Positions 38,702 through 47,622 of a stretch of DNA of 64,000 bases are shown here, piece after piece (the stretch's first letter is position 1; every line of letters starts with the position of its first letter). Both the position numbers and the translations under genes were made by a program. Origin of the DNA: Magnetospirillum sp. 64-120 (lineage in GTDB: Bacteria; Pseudomonadota; Alphaproteobacteria; Rhodospirillales; Magnetospirillaceae); assembly GCA_001898825.1 (NCBI GenBank), contig MKVK01000011.1:372001-436000 (forward strand), read 5' to 3'. Under the pieces are notes generated by a model, which searched no databases, had not been told where the DNA came from, and saw nothing but the letters and a program-made list of their open reading frames with translations.

Positions 38702-39667
38702 ATGCCTGACGATTCCAAGACCATCGCGCCCGAACCGGACCAGTCCGAAACTCCGCCCGGCACCGCGCCCGACACCAAGGCCGAGCCGACGGCACGGCAG
38801 AAGCTGACGGCCATGCGCCACGACCCGGAAGCGGTGCGCCACAGCTTCGAAAGCGGCGAGTATCCCTATAAGACCAAGATGCGCCGCGACGAATACGAGC
38901 GCAAAAAGGCCATGTTGCAGACCGAGTTGCTGAAGGTGCAATTGTGGGCGCGCGAGACCGGCCAAAAATTCGTCCTGCTGTTCGAAGGCCGTGACGCCGC
39001 TGGCAAGGGCGGCACCATCAAGCGCTTCATGGAACATCTCAATCCGCGCGGCGCCCGCATCGTCGCCCTGGAAAAACCCAGCGAGATCGAACGCGGTCAA
39101 TGGTTCTTCCAGCGTTACATCCAACATCTGCCCACAGCCGGAGAAATGGTGTTCTTCGACCGGTCTTGGTACAACCGCGCCGGCGTCGAACGGGTCATGG
39201 GCTTTTGCTCGCCGGCCGAATACCTGGAATTCATGCGCCAAACCCCGGAACTGGAACGCATGATGGTGCGGTCGGGCGTCCAGCTTTACAAATTCTGGTT
39301 CTCGGTCACCCAGCAAGAACAGCGTCGCCGTTTCGATTCACGCCGCAACGATCCGCTGAAACAGTGGAAACTGTCGCCCATCGACCTGGCCTCGCTCGAC
39401 AAATGGAGCGACTACACCGAAGCGAAAGAAGCGATGTTCTTTTACACCGACACCGCCGACGCGCCTTGGACCATCGTCAAGTCGGACGACAAGAAGCGAG
39501 CGCGGCTGAATTGCATGCTGCATTTCCTCAGCTCGCTGGATTATCCGGGCAAGGACAATTCCATCGTCCATTCCCCCGATCCGCTGATCGTCGGCAAGGC
39601 GTCGCATCTGGTGCACAAGGGCGACCACATCCTGGGCACCAGCCTGCACCCGGAACCGCGCAAATAA
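38702..39667 (+). CDS. ppk2: Polyphosphate kinase 2
   Basis: PPK2 transfers phosphate between polyphosphate and nucleoside diphosphates, usually making GTP or ATP from polyphosphate. The 321-residue protein has a disordered Pro/Glu-rich start (residues 1-40). The catalytic core carries FEGRDAAGKGGTIKR (Walker A), MVFFDRSWYNRAGVERVMGF (Walker B and lid) and FWFSVTQQEQRRRF. Length and motifs fit single-domain class I enzymes. A GGGGGAG site precedes the start. A terminator follows. Confidence 0.95.
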   Translation: MPDDSKTIAPEPDQSETPPGTAPDTKAEPTARQKLTAMRHDPEAVRHSFESGEYPYKTKMRRDEYERKKAMLQTELLKVQLWARETGQKFVLLFEGRDAAGKGGTIKRFMEHLNPRGARIVALEKPSEIERGQWFFQRYIQHLPTAGEMVFFDRSWYNRAGVERVMGFCSPAEYLEFMRQTPELERMMVRSGVQLYKFWFSVTQQEQRRRFDSRRNDPLKQWKLSPIDLASLDKWSDYTEAKEAMFFYTDTADAPWTIVKSDDKKRARLNCMLHFLSSLDYPGKDNSIVHSPDPLIVGKASHLVHKGDHILGTSLHPEPRK

Positions 39668-39688
39668 ACATCGGCATTTGCAAGGGCC

Positions 39689-39716
39689 GACCCGGTTACT
39701 GCCGGGTCAGCTTTTT
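39689..39716 (+). terminator. Terminator of ppk2
   Basis: A 7-bp stem (GACCCGG and complement) with a six-base loop is followed by AG-C and five T. It overlaps the last codons of the convergent PYP-like gene. Confidence 0.65.
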
Positions 39717-40112
39717 GATGAAGATCCAATAAGTGCCCAAAATCGGGCTGGTCTTCAGATGGATGCGCACCTTGTAGGCCAACCCGGCCACCGCACAGTC
39801 GAAAACGACATTCATGCTGTTGTCTTGGACACCGGCTTCGAAATGCCGTGCCACCATGCTGCGGCCGGCCCACGGGGCAACCTGGGCAAAAAACGACCGC
39901 CCCACCCGGCTGGCGGATGCGCCCGCACCTTCGCCCGGTTCGGTGTCGATGTAGTTGACGACAACGCCAGACTTGTCCAATTCCGCCGCCCCAAAGGGCA
40001 ATTGCGCCACCTCGGCACTGGGCAGGGATGCCAAGGGATTCTCGGGATCGTCCTGTGCAAATGCGAGAACGGTCATATTCCAAGGACCGGCATGTGTGGT
40101 GACTGTTGCCAT
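39696..40112 (-). CDS. Photoactive-yellow-protein-like PAS domain protein lacking the chromophore cysteine
   Basis: The 138-residue protein aligns along its length with photoactive yellow protein: LPFGAAELD (PYP LPFGAIQLD), a YIDTEP segment with the Tyr42 and Glu46 equivalents in place, GRSFFAQVAPW, and YKVRIHLKTSPILGTYWIFIKKL at the end. PYP binds p-coumaric acid through Cys69 in its APC motif; here that residue is Trp (APW), and the Arg52 equivalent is also lost. The protein therefore should not form the PYP thioester. It may bind another ligand or act as a protein-interaction PAS. It is divergent from the STAS gene that opens the chemotaxis operon, 85 bases away. Confidence 0.75.
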   Translation of the reverse strand: MATVTTHAGPWNMTVLAFAQDDPENPLASLPSAEVAQLPFGAAELDKSGVVVNYIDTEPGEGAGASASRVGRSFFAQVAPWAGRSMVARHFEAGVQDNSMNVVFDCAVAGLAYKVRIHLKTSPILGTYWIFIKKLTRQ

Positions 40113-40197
40113 AACTCGTTCTTTAGCCCTATTCCCAAGCCGGAAATTTGCCGTATTATCCGGCTTCGGTCCACAGGGAAAACACGGCCCCATCCTT

Positions 40198-40506
40198 ATG
40201 GAAATCAATGAGCAAAATGGAAGATTGGTGATTGAACTTCCGGCTGTGCTTGATTTGCCGGTCGCGGCGGAGCTTCGCGACTTGCTGATCGACGCCGCCG
40301 CCCGTGATACTTCCCAGGATGTTGTTCTTAACTTTGCTAATTTAGAGCGAATTTCGACGGCAGGAATTCAGGTGATCTTGTCCGCCGCTTCCGCACTGCG
40401 CGCCGTGGCGCGCCGTTTGGTGGTGGAAAGCCTTGGCGACACACCTGTTTCTGCCTTTCGGACCCTTGGACTTTCCGCCGAACTGACCCAACTTCTTGAT
40501 AGCTGA
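40198..40506 (+). CDS. STAS-domain protein opening the chemotaxis operon
   Basis: The 102-residue single-domain protein has the anti-sigma-factor antagonist fold. DVVLNFANLERISTAGIQVIL holds the likely phosphorylatable Ser of the family. Such STAS proteins bind partner kinases or GTP-binding proteins. It lies 14 bases upstream of cheY and probably shares its transcript. A role in tuning chemotaxis or linking it to another signal is inferred from position alone. Confidence 0.85.
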   Translation: MEINEQNGRLVIELPAVLDLPVAAELRDLLIDAAARDTSQDVVLNFANLERISTAGIQVILSAASALRAVARRLVVESLGDTPVSAFRTLGLSAELTQLLDS

Positions 40507-40520
40507 CCCGGGGAACCCTT

Positions 40521-40886
40521 ATGGCTAAATGCGTTCTGGCCGTCGATGATTCCAAGACCATGCGTGACATGGTGTCGTTCACCCTGCGCGGTGCCGGATA
40601 CACGGTCCTGGAAGCCGAGCATGGCGTGGCGGCACTGAAAGTGCTGCAGGGTCAAAAGGTCGACGTCATCATCACCGACGTGAACATGCCGGAAATGGAT
40701 GGCATCACCCTGGTCCGCAAGGTCCGCGGCCTGCCCACCCATGCCGGCACTCCGGTGCTGATCCTGACCACCGAAAGCGACCAAAGCAAAAAGGACGAAG
40801 GCCGCGCCGCCGGTGCCACCGGCTGGATCGTCAAGCCCTTCAGCCCCGACAAGCTGTTGCAGATCGTTGCCAAAGTGTGCCCGTAA
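40521..40886 (+). CDS. cheY: Chemotaxis response regulator CheY
   Basis: The 121-residue stand-alone receiver has AVDDSKTMRDM (acidic pair), phospho-Asp in IITDVNMPEMDG, the TTES Thr and the IVKPFSP Lys. It has no output domain. In the phosphorylated form it would bind the flagellar switch. It lies between the STAS gene and cheA. Confidence 0.96.
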   Translation: MAKCVLAVDDSKTMRDMVSFTLRGAGYTVLEAEHGVAALKVLQGQKVDVIITDVNMPEMDGITLVRKVRGLPTHAGTPVLILTTESDQSKKDEGRAAGATGWIVKPFSPDKLLQIVAKVCP

Positions 40887-40920
40887 CCCTGGTGGGGCAG
40901 AGTGACGGAGTGATGGTGCG

Positions 40921-43047
40921 ATGACCGACGACCAAGGCTATGACCTGTCGCAGTTCAAGGCGACCTATTTCGAGGAATGCGCCGAACTGCTGGCCACGGC
41001 CGAGGAAACCATTGCCCGTTTGCAGGAAGGACAAGGCAACGACGAAGACCTGAACGCCGTCTTCCGTTGCGTCCATTCCATCAAGGGCGGCGCCGGCGCC
41101 TTCGCCTTCGACGAACTGGTGCACTTTGCCCATGTGTTCGAAACCGCGCTGGACCATTTGCGTTCCGGCCGGACCGAACTGACCCCGAATGTGGCCGACC
41201 TGATGGTGCGCGGCAACGACATCCTGGGCGATTTCGTCCGTGCCGCCCAGGCGGAAACCGCCCTGCCTTCGGACCATGGCGCCGACATCCTGGCCCAGCT
41301 GGCGGCCCTGACCGGAGCCAAGCCGCCCGTCGCCGCCCAAACAGCGCCTAACGCCCCCAAGGTCGAATCCGTGAAGGCGCCGGTTTTCACCACTTTCCGC
41401 ATCCGTTTCCTGCCCGGCCCCGACATGCTGCGCACTGGCAACGACCCGTTGCTGATGTTCCGCGAGCTGGCGGGCCTGGGCGAGCTGGAGGTCAAGCCGG
41501 ATCTGGGGACTCTTCCCTCGCTGACCGAAATGGACGCCCTGCGGTCCTATGTGTCTTGGACCTGTACCCTGACCACGGACAAACCGCGTTCCGCTATCGA
41601 CGAGGTGTTCGAATTCGTCGCCGGCGAAACCGCCCAGGTCGAGATCGAAGAAGTGGATTCCTTGCCCGGCGACGAAGAGGGCGAAGGCTGGGGGCTGTTC
41701 GCCCCCCTGCCCTCGACCGCGGCCGCCAGGGACGAAGAAGGTGACGGCTGGGGATTGTTCGCCGACGCCCCCGGCAGCGCCGTCGCCACCGCGCCCGTTC
41801 CAATGGCCCCCCCCAAGGCCACGGCCGCCGCACAGCAGACCGCCGCGCAAGGGGGCGCAGTGCACACCGCCTCTATCCGCGTTGATCTGGACAAGATTGA
41901 CCGGCTTGTGAACATGGTGGGCGAACTGGTCATCACCCAAGCCATGCTGGGCCAACAGGCCAGCGGCTTCACGGTGGAATCGCACCCCGAGCTGATCCAG
42001 GGACTGCAAGAGCTTTCCCATCACACCCGTGAGCTTCAGGAAAGTGTCATGGCCATTCGGGCACAGCCGGTCAAGGCCCTGTTCTCGAAGGCGCCGCGTC
42101 TGGTCCGCGATCTGTCGAGCAAGCTGAACAAACAGGCCCGACTGGTGATGAGCGGCGAGAACACCGAAGTGGACAAGACGGTGATCGAACAATTGTCCGA
42201 TCCGTTGACCCACCTGATCCGCAACGCCTTGGACCACGGCATCGAAACGCCCGAGGAACGCATGGCGGTGGGCAAGCCGGCCGAAGGCACCATCCATCTG
42301 GCCGCCGAACACCGATCCGGGCGCATCTTCATCGAAATTCAGGATGACGGGCGCGGCATCCATCGCGAACGCGTCCTGGCCAAGGCCATGGAAAAGGGCT
42401 TGGTCGAGCCCGGCCAGCAGTTGACCGACGAACAGATCGACATGCTGATCTTCGCGCCTGGCTTTTCTACCGCGTCGGAAGTCTCGGACGTGTCGGGACG
42501 CGGCGTCGGCATGGACGTGGTGCGCAAGAACATCCAGGACGTGGGCGGCCGCGTGGTGGTGCAATCCATCCCCGGTGCCGGGTCGCGCTTCATCCTGTCG
42601 CTGCCGCTGACCCTGGCGGTGATGGACGGAATGTTGGTGCAGGTCGGCGGCCAGCGTTACGTCCTGCCACTGACCAACATCGTCGAATCCTTGCGCCCGA
42701 CACCGCAACAGGCCCGCTCGCTGGTGGATGTGGGCGACGTGCTGACCATTCGCGGCGAATACATCAACCTGATGGCGCTGCACGCCATTTTCGGCATCCC
42801 CGGTGCCATCACTGACCCGACCAAGGGATTGGTGGTCATCGTCGAAACCGAAGGCGGCGAACGGGTCGGCCTGCTGGTGGACGAACTGCTGGGCCAGCAG
42901 CAGGTGGTGATCAAGTCGCTGGATTCCAATTTCCGACCGGTCCATGGCATTTCGGCGGCCACCATCCTGGGGGATGGCCGGGTGGCCTTGATCCTGGACG
43001 TCAGCGCCCTTCGTCAAATGGGGGCCTTGGCCACCGCCGCACAATAA
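40921..43047 (+). CDS. cheA: Chemotaxis histidine kinase CheA
   Basis: The 708-residue kinase has a P1/HPt domain with phospho-acceptor His52 in CVHSIKGGAGAF. A P2-type response-regulator docking domain follows (FRIRFLPGPDMLRTGNDPLLMF...VFEFVAGE, about residues 155-245). The linker carries two copies of a DEEG-x-GWGLF motif (about 251-260 and 271-280). Then come dimerisation P3 (DKIDRLVNMVGELVITQAM), HATPase P4 (HLIRNALDHGIETPEER; DDGRGI; GRGVGMDVV) and CheW-like P5. It phosphorylates CheY and CheB in response to receptors. Confidence 0.97.
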   Translation: MTDDQGYDLSQFKATYFEECAELLATAEETIARLQEGQGNDEDLNAVFRCVHSIKGGAGAFAFDELVHFAHVFETALDHLRSGRTELTPNVADLMVRGNDILGDFVRAAQAETALPSDHGADILAQLAALTGAKPPVAAQTAPNAPKVESVKAPVFTTFRIRFLPGPDMLRTGNDPLLMFRELAGLGELEVKPDLGTLPSLTEMDALRSYVSWTCTLTTDKPRSAIDEVFEFVAGETAQVEIEEVDSLPGDEEGEGWGLFAPLPSTAAARDEEGDGWGLFADAPGSAVATAPVPMAPPKATAAAQQTAAQGGAVHTASIRVDLDKIDRLVNMVGELVITQAMLGQQASGFTVESHPELIQGLQELSHHTRELQESVMAIRAQPVKALFSKAPRLVRDLSSKLNKQARLVMSGENTEVDKTVIEQLSDPLTHLIRNALDHGIETPEERMAVGKPAEGTIHLAAEHRSGRIFIEIQDDGRGIHRERVLAKAMEKGLVEPGQQLTDEQIDMLIFAPGFSTASEVSDVSGRGVGMDVVRKNIQDVGGRVVVQSIPGAGSRFILSLPLTLAVMDGMLVQVGGQRYVLPLTNIVESLRPTPQQARSLVDVGDVLTIRGEYINLMALHAIFGIPGAITDPTKGLVVIVETEGGERVGLLVDELLGQQQVVIKSLDSNFRPVHGISAATILGDGRVALILDVSALRQMGALATAAQ

Positions 43048-43054
43048 GAATTTG

Positions 43055-43074
43055 GCCCGGGCTTGGCCCCGGGC
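43055..43074 (+). other. Intra-operon hairpin between cheA and cheW
   Basis: A GC-rich 7-bp stem (GCCCGGG and complement) with a six-base loop lies in the 72-base gap. No T-run follows, so it may protect or process the transcript rather than end it. Confidence 0.4.
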
Positions 43075-43119
43075 GTGAACCGCTTTAACCTTTGACCGTG
43101 TAACTTCAAGGGATGGACC

Positions 43120-43608
43120 ATGCAGAACGCCGCCCCGCCAGCCGAAGCCCAGACTGGCAGCACCCGCCAGTTCATCTCGTTCACCATCGGTGACGAGGAA
43201 TACGGTGTCGACATCATGGCGATCCGCGAGATCAAGGGGTGGGCTCCGACCACCGAGCTGCCCAACACCCCGGATTACATGCGCGGGGTCATCAACCTGC
43301 GCGGCGCCATCGTCCCCATTTTCGACCTGCGCGCCCGTTTTTCCGGCGGCCAGACCCAGGCCTCGGCCCGCCACGTGATCATCGTGGTGTCCGTGCATGA
43401 CCGGGTCATCGGCATCCTGGTGGACGCGGTCGCCGACATCATCACCATCACCACTGCCGACATCCAGCCGGTGCCGGAGTTGGACCACCACGTTCATTCA
43501 GGGTTCCTGACCGGACTGGTCACCGTCGACGGGCGCATGGTCGCCCTGCTTGACCTGCACCAGCTTTTCGACAGCGAACTCATCGCCGACGCAACCGCCG
43601 CCGCGTGA
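43120..43608 (+). CDS. cheW: Chemotaxis adaptor CheW
   Basis: CheW links receptors to CheA. The 162-residue protein has the SH3-like double barrel: RQFISFTIGDEEYGVDIMAIREI, LPNTPDYMRGVINLRG, IVPIFDLRARF and a final helix. The start sits after a modest GGGATGG site. It lies immediately before the receptor gene. Confidence 0.96.
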   Translation: MQNAAPPAEAQTGSTRQFISFTIGDEEYGVDIMAIREIKGWAPTTELPNTPDYMRGVINLRGAIVPIFDLRARFSGGQTQASARHVIIVVSVHDRVIGILVDAVADIITITTADIQPVPELDHHVHSGFLTGLVTVDGRMVALLDLHQLFDSELIADATAAA

Positions 43609-43627
43609 TCTTTAGGGGGATTTCATC

Positions 43628-46066
43628 ATGTCGACCAAGTCTTCCGGCCTGACCGTCAAGGGCCGCATCTACGGCGGCTTCCTGCTGATTTTGGCTTTCC
43701 TGGCCGTTGTCGCCGGGGTCAGCTTCTTCGGTTTCACATCCGCCGAAAAGGGCACCAACGACCTGGCCTTCGTGTCTGGCGCGACGCTGCGCGTGGCCCA
43801 GATCGAACGCGAGGTGGTGGGCTTGCGCCGCAACGCCTTCATCTATGCCGAGAAAGGCGACAAGAAGGCGTTGGACCGCATCCGCGAATTGGAACCCAAC
43901 CTGCGCAAGAACCTGAAGGATGCCATCGCGGTCACCGTCAGCGCCGAACGTAAGACCGACCTGGAACGCATGCTGCTGCTGTTCGAGCAGTACATGAACA
44001 ACCTGAACCGGGCCGTTGAACAGAAGAACCGTCGCGACGAAGTTTACTCGACCCGTCTGGTTCCCATCGCCAACGAACTGACCAAGACGCTGTCGGGCCT
44101 GCTGGACAGCACCTTGGCCAGCCACGACATGGATACCGCCGCCACCGCTGGCAAGGCCCAGGAACAGATGCTGCTGATGCGCATCCAAGCCCTGCGCTTC
44201 GTCGACAACCCCACCCAGGCGGTGATCGACACCTACAAGGAACAATACGCGGTCGCCACCCGCTTCATCAAAACCCTGTCCGACAACGAACGCGACGCCG
44301 AACACCGCAAGGCCATCGACTTCGTGCGCGACAACCTGCCCAATTACGACCGCCTGTTCCTGGAAATGGCCCAGTACACCATGCAGGTCGACATCCTGAT
44401 CAACAAGGAAAACGCGGCTCTTGCCACCGAGTTCGCCGAACTGGCGACCAAGACCAAGGCGTCCCAACTGGTCTACATGGCCGAGTTGGAAAAGCAGACC
44501 ATATCCACCGTCAGCGCCCAGAAGCTGATCGGCACCATCGCTTCGATCGTCGCCATCGGTCTGGGTCTGCTGTTCGCTTGGCTGATCGCACGGTCCATCA
44601 TCAGCCCCATCAGCGCCATGACCCATTCCATGGGTGAACTGGCCGGCGGCAAGCTGGACGTCACCGTGCCGGCCCTGGATCGCACCGACGAAATCGGCGA
44701 GATGGCCCAGGCGGTGCAGGTGTTCAAGCAGAATGCCGTGGACAAGCAACGCATGGAAGAAGAACAGCGCGCCCGTGAAGAGGCCGAGCGTCAGGCCGAG
44801 GCCGCCCAGCGCGCCCGTGAAGCCGCCATCGTCGCCGAAGTGGCGGAAGTGGCCAAGGCCGCGTCGGAAGGCGACCTGGATCGCCGCATCGACCTGGCCG
44901 GCAAGGACGGCTTCCTGCTGAACCTGTGTGAAGGCGTGAATAATCTGGTCAAGCTGACCGGCATCGCGCTGAACGACGTGGCCAGCGTGCTGTCGTCGGT
45001 GGCCCGCGGCGACCTGACCCAGCGCATCACCAACAATTACGCCGGCGTGTTCGGCCAACTGAAGTCCGACGTCAACCAAACCGCCGACAAGCTGTTCGAG
45101 ATCGTCACCAACATCAACTCGGCGGCCGGCCAGATCGGCTCTGCCGCGTCCGAAGTGGCCGCCGGCAGCCAGGACCTGTCCGAGCGTTCGGAACAGCAGG
45201 CCAGCGCGCTGGAAGAAACCGCCGCCTCCATGGAAGAACTGGCCGCCACCGTGCGCCAGAACGCCGCCAATGCCCAACAGGCCAACCAGTTGGCCGCCGG
45301 AGCCCGTGAAGTGGCCGCAGGCGGCGGTCAGGTGGTGTCCGACGCCATCGGCGCCATGGGCCGTATCGAAAGCAGCTCGCAGAAGATCGAAGACATCGTC
45401 GGCATGATCGACGAGATCGCCTTCCAGACCAACCTGTTGGCGCTGAACGCGGCGGTGGAAGCGGCGCGAGCGGGCGACGCCGGCAAGGGCTTTGCCGTGG
45501 TCGCCCAGGAAGTGCGCAATCTGGCCCAGCGTTCGGCCCAGGCATCCAAGGAAATCAAGGGCCTGATCGCCGAAAGCTCGACCCAGGTGCGCTCGGGTGC
45601 CGAACTGGTCAAGGGGGCCGGCAAGACGCTGGAAGACATTCTGGGCAGCGTGAAACGGGTCGCCGACATCGTCGCCGAAATCGCCGCCGCGTCGTCGGAA
45701 CAGGCCAGCGGTATCGATCAGGTCAATTCCGCCGTCAGCCAGATGGACGAAATGACCCAGCAGAACGCCGCCCTGGTGGAAGAATCCGCCGCCGCCGCCC
45801 ATGCCCTGGAAGACCAGTCGCGTGAACTGAACCGCCTGATGGGCTTCTTCCACACCGGTGACAGCGCCGCCATGGAGACGCCGGCCTCGCGGCCGCAGTC
45901 CAAGCCAGCCGCCAAGCCCTTGGCCAAGCCGGCGTCCCTGAAACTGTCGGTCAAGGCCAAGCCGGCCTCGCCGCAACGTTCGCACCTGTCCAAGCTGCAG
46001 ACCAAGTCGGCAACCCCTTCCTCCACGTCCAGTGCGGCTAAGGATGAAGACTGGGCCGAATTTTAG
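43628..46066 (+). CDS. Methyl-accepting chemotaxis protein with large helical sensor and C-terminal DWAEF pentapeptide
   Basis: The receptor has 812 residues. TM1 is about 12-35 and TM2 about 298-325. Between them is an all-helical sensor of about 265 residues, similar in size and style to HBM domains. HAMP, a charged coiled coil ([20 protein letters not shown]), one or two more HAMP-like units, and the MCP signalling hairpin with [22 protein letters not shown] follow. A flexible Lys/Pro/Ser-rich tail ends DWAEF, which fits the x-W-x-x-F pentapeptide used by high-abundance receptors to tether CheR and CheB. It is encoded next to its own adaptation enzymes. Confidence 0.95.
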   Translation: MSTKSSGLTVKGRIYGGFLLILAFLAVVAGVSFFGFTSAEKGTNDLAFVSGATLRVAQIEREVVGLRRNAFIYAEKGDKKALDRIRELEPNLRKNLKDAIAVTVSAERKTDLERMLLLFEQYMNNLNRAVEQKNRRDEVYSTRLVPIANELTKTLSGLLDSTLASHDMDTAATAGKAQEQMLLMRIQALRFVDNPTQAVIDTYKEQYAVATRFIKTLSDNERDAEHRKAIDFVRDNLPNYDRLFLEMAQYTMQVDILINKENAALATEFAELATKTKASQLVYMAELEKQTISTVSAQKLIGTIASIVAIGLGLLFAWLIARSIISPISAMTHSMGELAGGKLDVTVPALDRTDEIGEMAQAVQVFKQNAVDKQRMEEEQRAREEAERQAEAAQRAREAAIVAEVAEVAKAASEGDLDRRIDLAGKDGFLLNLCEGVNNLVKLTGIALNDVASVLSSVARGDLTQRITNNYAGVFGQLKSDVNQTADKLFEIVTNINSAAGQIGSAASEVAAGSQDLSERSEQQASALEETAASMEELAATVRQNAANAQQANQLAAGAREVAAGGGQVVSDAIGAMGRIESSSQKIEDIVGMIDEIAFQTNLLALNAAVEAARAGDAGKGFAVVAQEVRNLAQRSAQASKEIKGLIAESSTQVRSGAELVKGAGKTLEDILGSVKRVADIVAEIAAASSEQASGIDQVNSAVSQMDEMTQQNAALVEESAAAAHALEDQSRELNRLMGFFHTGDSAAMETPASRPQSKPAAKPLAKPASLKLSVKAKPASPQRSHLSKLQTKSATPSSTSSAAKDEDWAEF

Positions 46067-46077
46067 GATCATTATGA

Positions 46078-46106
46078 AACTCCGCCGCGATCGTCGCGGC
46101 GGAGTT
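46078..46106 (+). terminator. Strong hairpin between the receptor gene and cheR
   Basis: A 13-bp perfect stem (AACTCCGCCGCGA and complement) around a TCG loop lies 11 bases past the receptor stop. There is no T-run, so partial termination or transcript processing within the operon is possible. Confidence 0.55.
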
Positions 46107-46123
46107 GATTCCCGGGGGGGAAT

Positions 46124-46990
46124 TTGTTGCTGAACCGGCAAGAAACCAACAATGGTCACCGCCGCGAGCGTGAGTTCGAACTGGGCGACGAGGAATTCCG
46201 TTTCCTGGCCTCGTTCATGTCCCGCGAAACCGGCATCGTGCTTTCCGATCACAAGCGCGACATGGTGTGCGGTCGTCTGGTCAAGCGTCTGCGCGCCTTG
46301 GGCATGCGGGACTTCAGCGATTATTGCGATATGTTGCGTGGTCCCAAAGGCGCTTCCGAGGTGGAAAACCTGGTTAACGCCATCACCACCAACATCACCA
46401 ATTTCTTTCGCGAGCCCCACCACTTCGACCATCTGCGCGATCAGGTGCTGGCGCCGCGGTTGCTGGAACGCCCGCGCCGACCGCGAGTCCGGATCTGGTC
46501 CGCCGGTTGTTCCAGCGGCGAAGAACCCTATTCCATCGCCATGACCATGGCCGACGCGTTGAAAGGCGGCGGTGGTTGGGACGCCCTGGTTCTGGCCACC
46601 GACATCGACACCAACGTGCTGCGCCGGGCCGAACAGGGGCTTTACCCCCTGAAGGCGGTGGACCATGTCCCCGAAACCTATCGCAAGCGCTTTCTGCGTC
46701 GGACCAACGACAGCGACATGGTTCAAGTCTCGGACGACGTGCGCCGCCTGGTCCGCTTTCGGCGGCTGAACCTGCATGAAAACTGGCCGATGAAGGGGCT
46801 GTTCGACGCCATTTTCTGTCGCAACGTCGCCATCTACTTCGACAAGCCGACCCAACGCCAGTTGTTCAACCGCTATGCCGACCGTCTGCACATGGGCGGC
46901 GTCCTGTATCTGGGGCACGCCGAAAGCCTGATCGGTGTGTCGGATCGCTTCGAGGTGGTGGGTAAGACCAGCTACAGGCGGATCCAATGA
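46124..46990 (+). CDS. cheR: Chemotaxis protein methyltransferase CheR
   Basis: CheR methylates receptor glutamates with S-adenosylmethionine. The 288-residue protein has the helical N-terminal domain (DEEFRFLASFMSRETGIVLSDHKRDMV) and the SAM domain (TNFFREPHHFDHL, IWSAGCSSGEEPYSIA, LATDIDTNVL, FDAIFCRNVAIYFD). The start is TTG at 46124 after a G-rich run; the first ATG is too far inside. Its stop overlaps the cheD start by four bases (ATGA). Confidence 0.95.
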   Translation: MLLNRQETNNGHRREREFELGDEEFRFLASFMSRETGIVLSDHKRDMVCGRLVKRLRALGMRDFSDYCDMLRGPKGASEVENLVNAITTNITNFFREPHHFDHLRDQVLAPRLLERPRRPRVRIWSAGCSSGEEPYSIAMTMADALKGGGGWDALVLATDIDTNVLRRAEQGLYPLKAVDHVPETYRKRFLRRTNDSDMVQVSDDVRRLVRFRRLNLHENWPMKGLFDAIFCRNVAIYFDKPTQRQLFNRYADRLHMGGVLYLGHAESLIGVSDRFEVVGKTSYRRIQ

Positions 46991-47613
46991 GCCGCGAAAC
47001 CTGGGGTGGGGCCGCGGAAGAAGCCGAACGGCGACGCTGGTTCGATCCCACCTTCAAGATCATGGCGGTCAAGGTACTGCCCGGCGAACATTATGTTTCC
47101 ACCGCCGGACAAGAGATGATCGTCACCGTCCTGGGGTCGTGCGTCGCTGCCTGTGTCTGGGACACCCGCCTGCGCATCGGCGGCATGAACCATTTCATGC
47201 TGCCCGATTCCGGTTCGGACGTGCCGGTGGACAAGGCCATGCGCTTCGGAAACTTCGCCATGGAAGAACTGATCAACGACGTGCTGCGCCGTGGTGGGCG
47301 GCGCGACAGCCTGGAGATCAAGGTCTTCGGCGGCGGTAACGTGCTGCCCGGCATGGGGGCAGGTTCCGTTCCCATCGGCGACCGCAATTGCAGCTTCGTG
47401 CGCGATTATCTGTCGGCGGAAGGCTATCGTATAGCCGCCGAGGATCTGGGCGGCCCCCACCCCCGTCGCATCCATTTCTTCCCGCGTCTGGGCAAGGTGA
47501 TCCGTTTGTTTTTGAAGAAAGACGTGGAACGGGCCGTTCTCAACCGCGAAATCTCGTATCGTTCGCGCCTGCAGACCGTCGAGGTCGAGGGCGAAGTCGA
47601 ATTGTTCGATTAG
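46987..47613 (+). CDS. cheD: Chemoreceptor glutamine deamidase CheD
   Basis: CheD deamidates receptor glutamines and, in some species, adjusts CheC activity. The 208-residue protein has the catalytic cysteine in VLGSCVAACVWD, the histidine in GGMNHFMLPDSG, and KVFGGGNVLPG. It starts inside the cheR stop (ATGA) and ends nine bases before cheB. Confidence 0.95.
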   Translation: MSRETWGGAAEEAERRRWFDPTFKIMAVKVLPGEHYVSTAGQEMIVTVLGSCVAACVWDTRLRIGGMNHFMLPDSGSDVPVDKAMRFGNFAMEELINDVLRRGGRRDSLEIKVFGGGNVLPGMGAGSVPIGDRNCSFVRDYLSAEGYRIAAEDLGGPHPRRIHFFPRLGKVIRLFLKKDVERAVLNREISYRSRLQTVEVEGEVELFD

Positions 47614-47622
47614 GCTCCGAAG

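Noticed and set aside
43580-46987. Very long minus-strand open frame (over 1100 codons) opposite the receptor gene
   Set aside because: It is rich in Gly/His/Gln with no recognised motif and mirrors the codon bias of a clear receptor and cheR on the plus strand. It is a GC-bias shadow.
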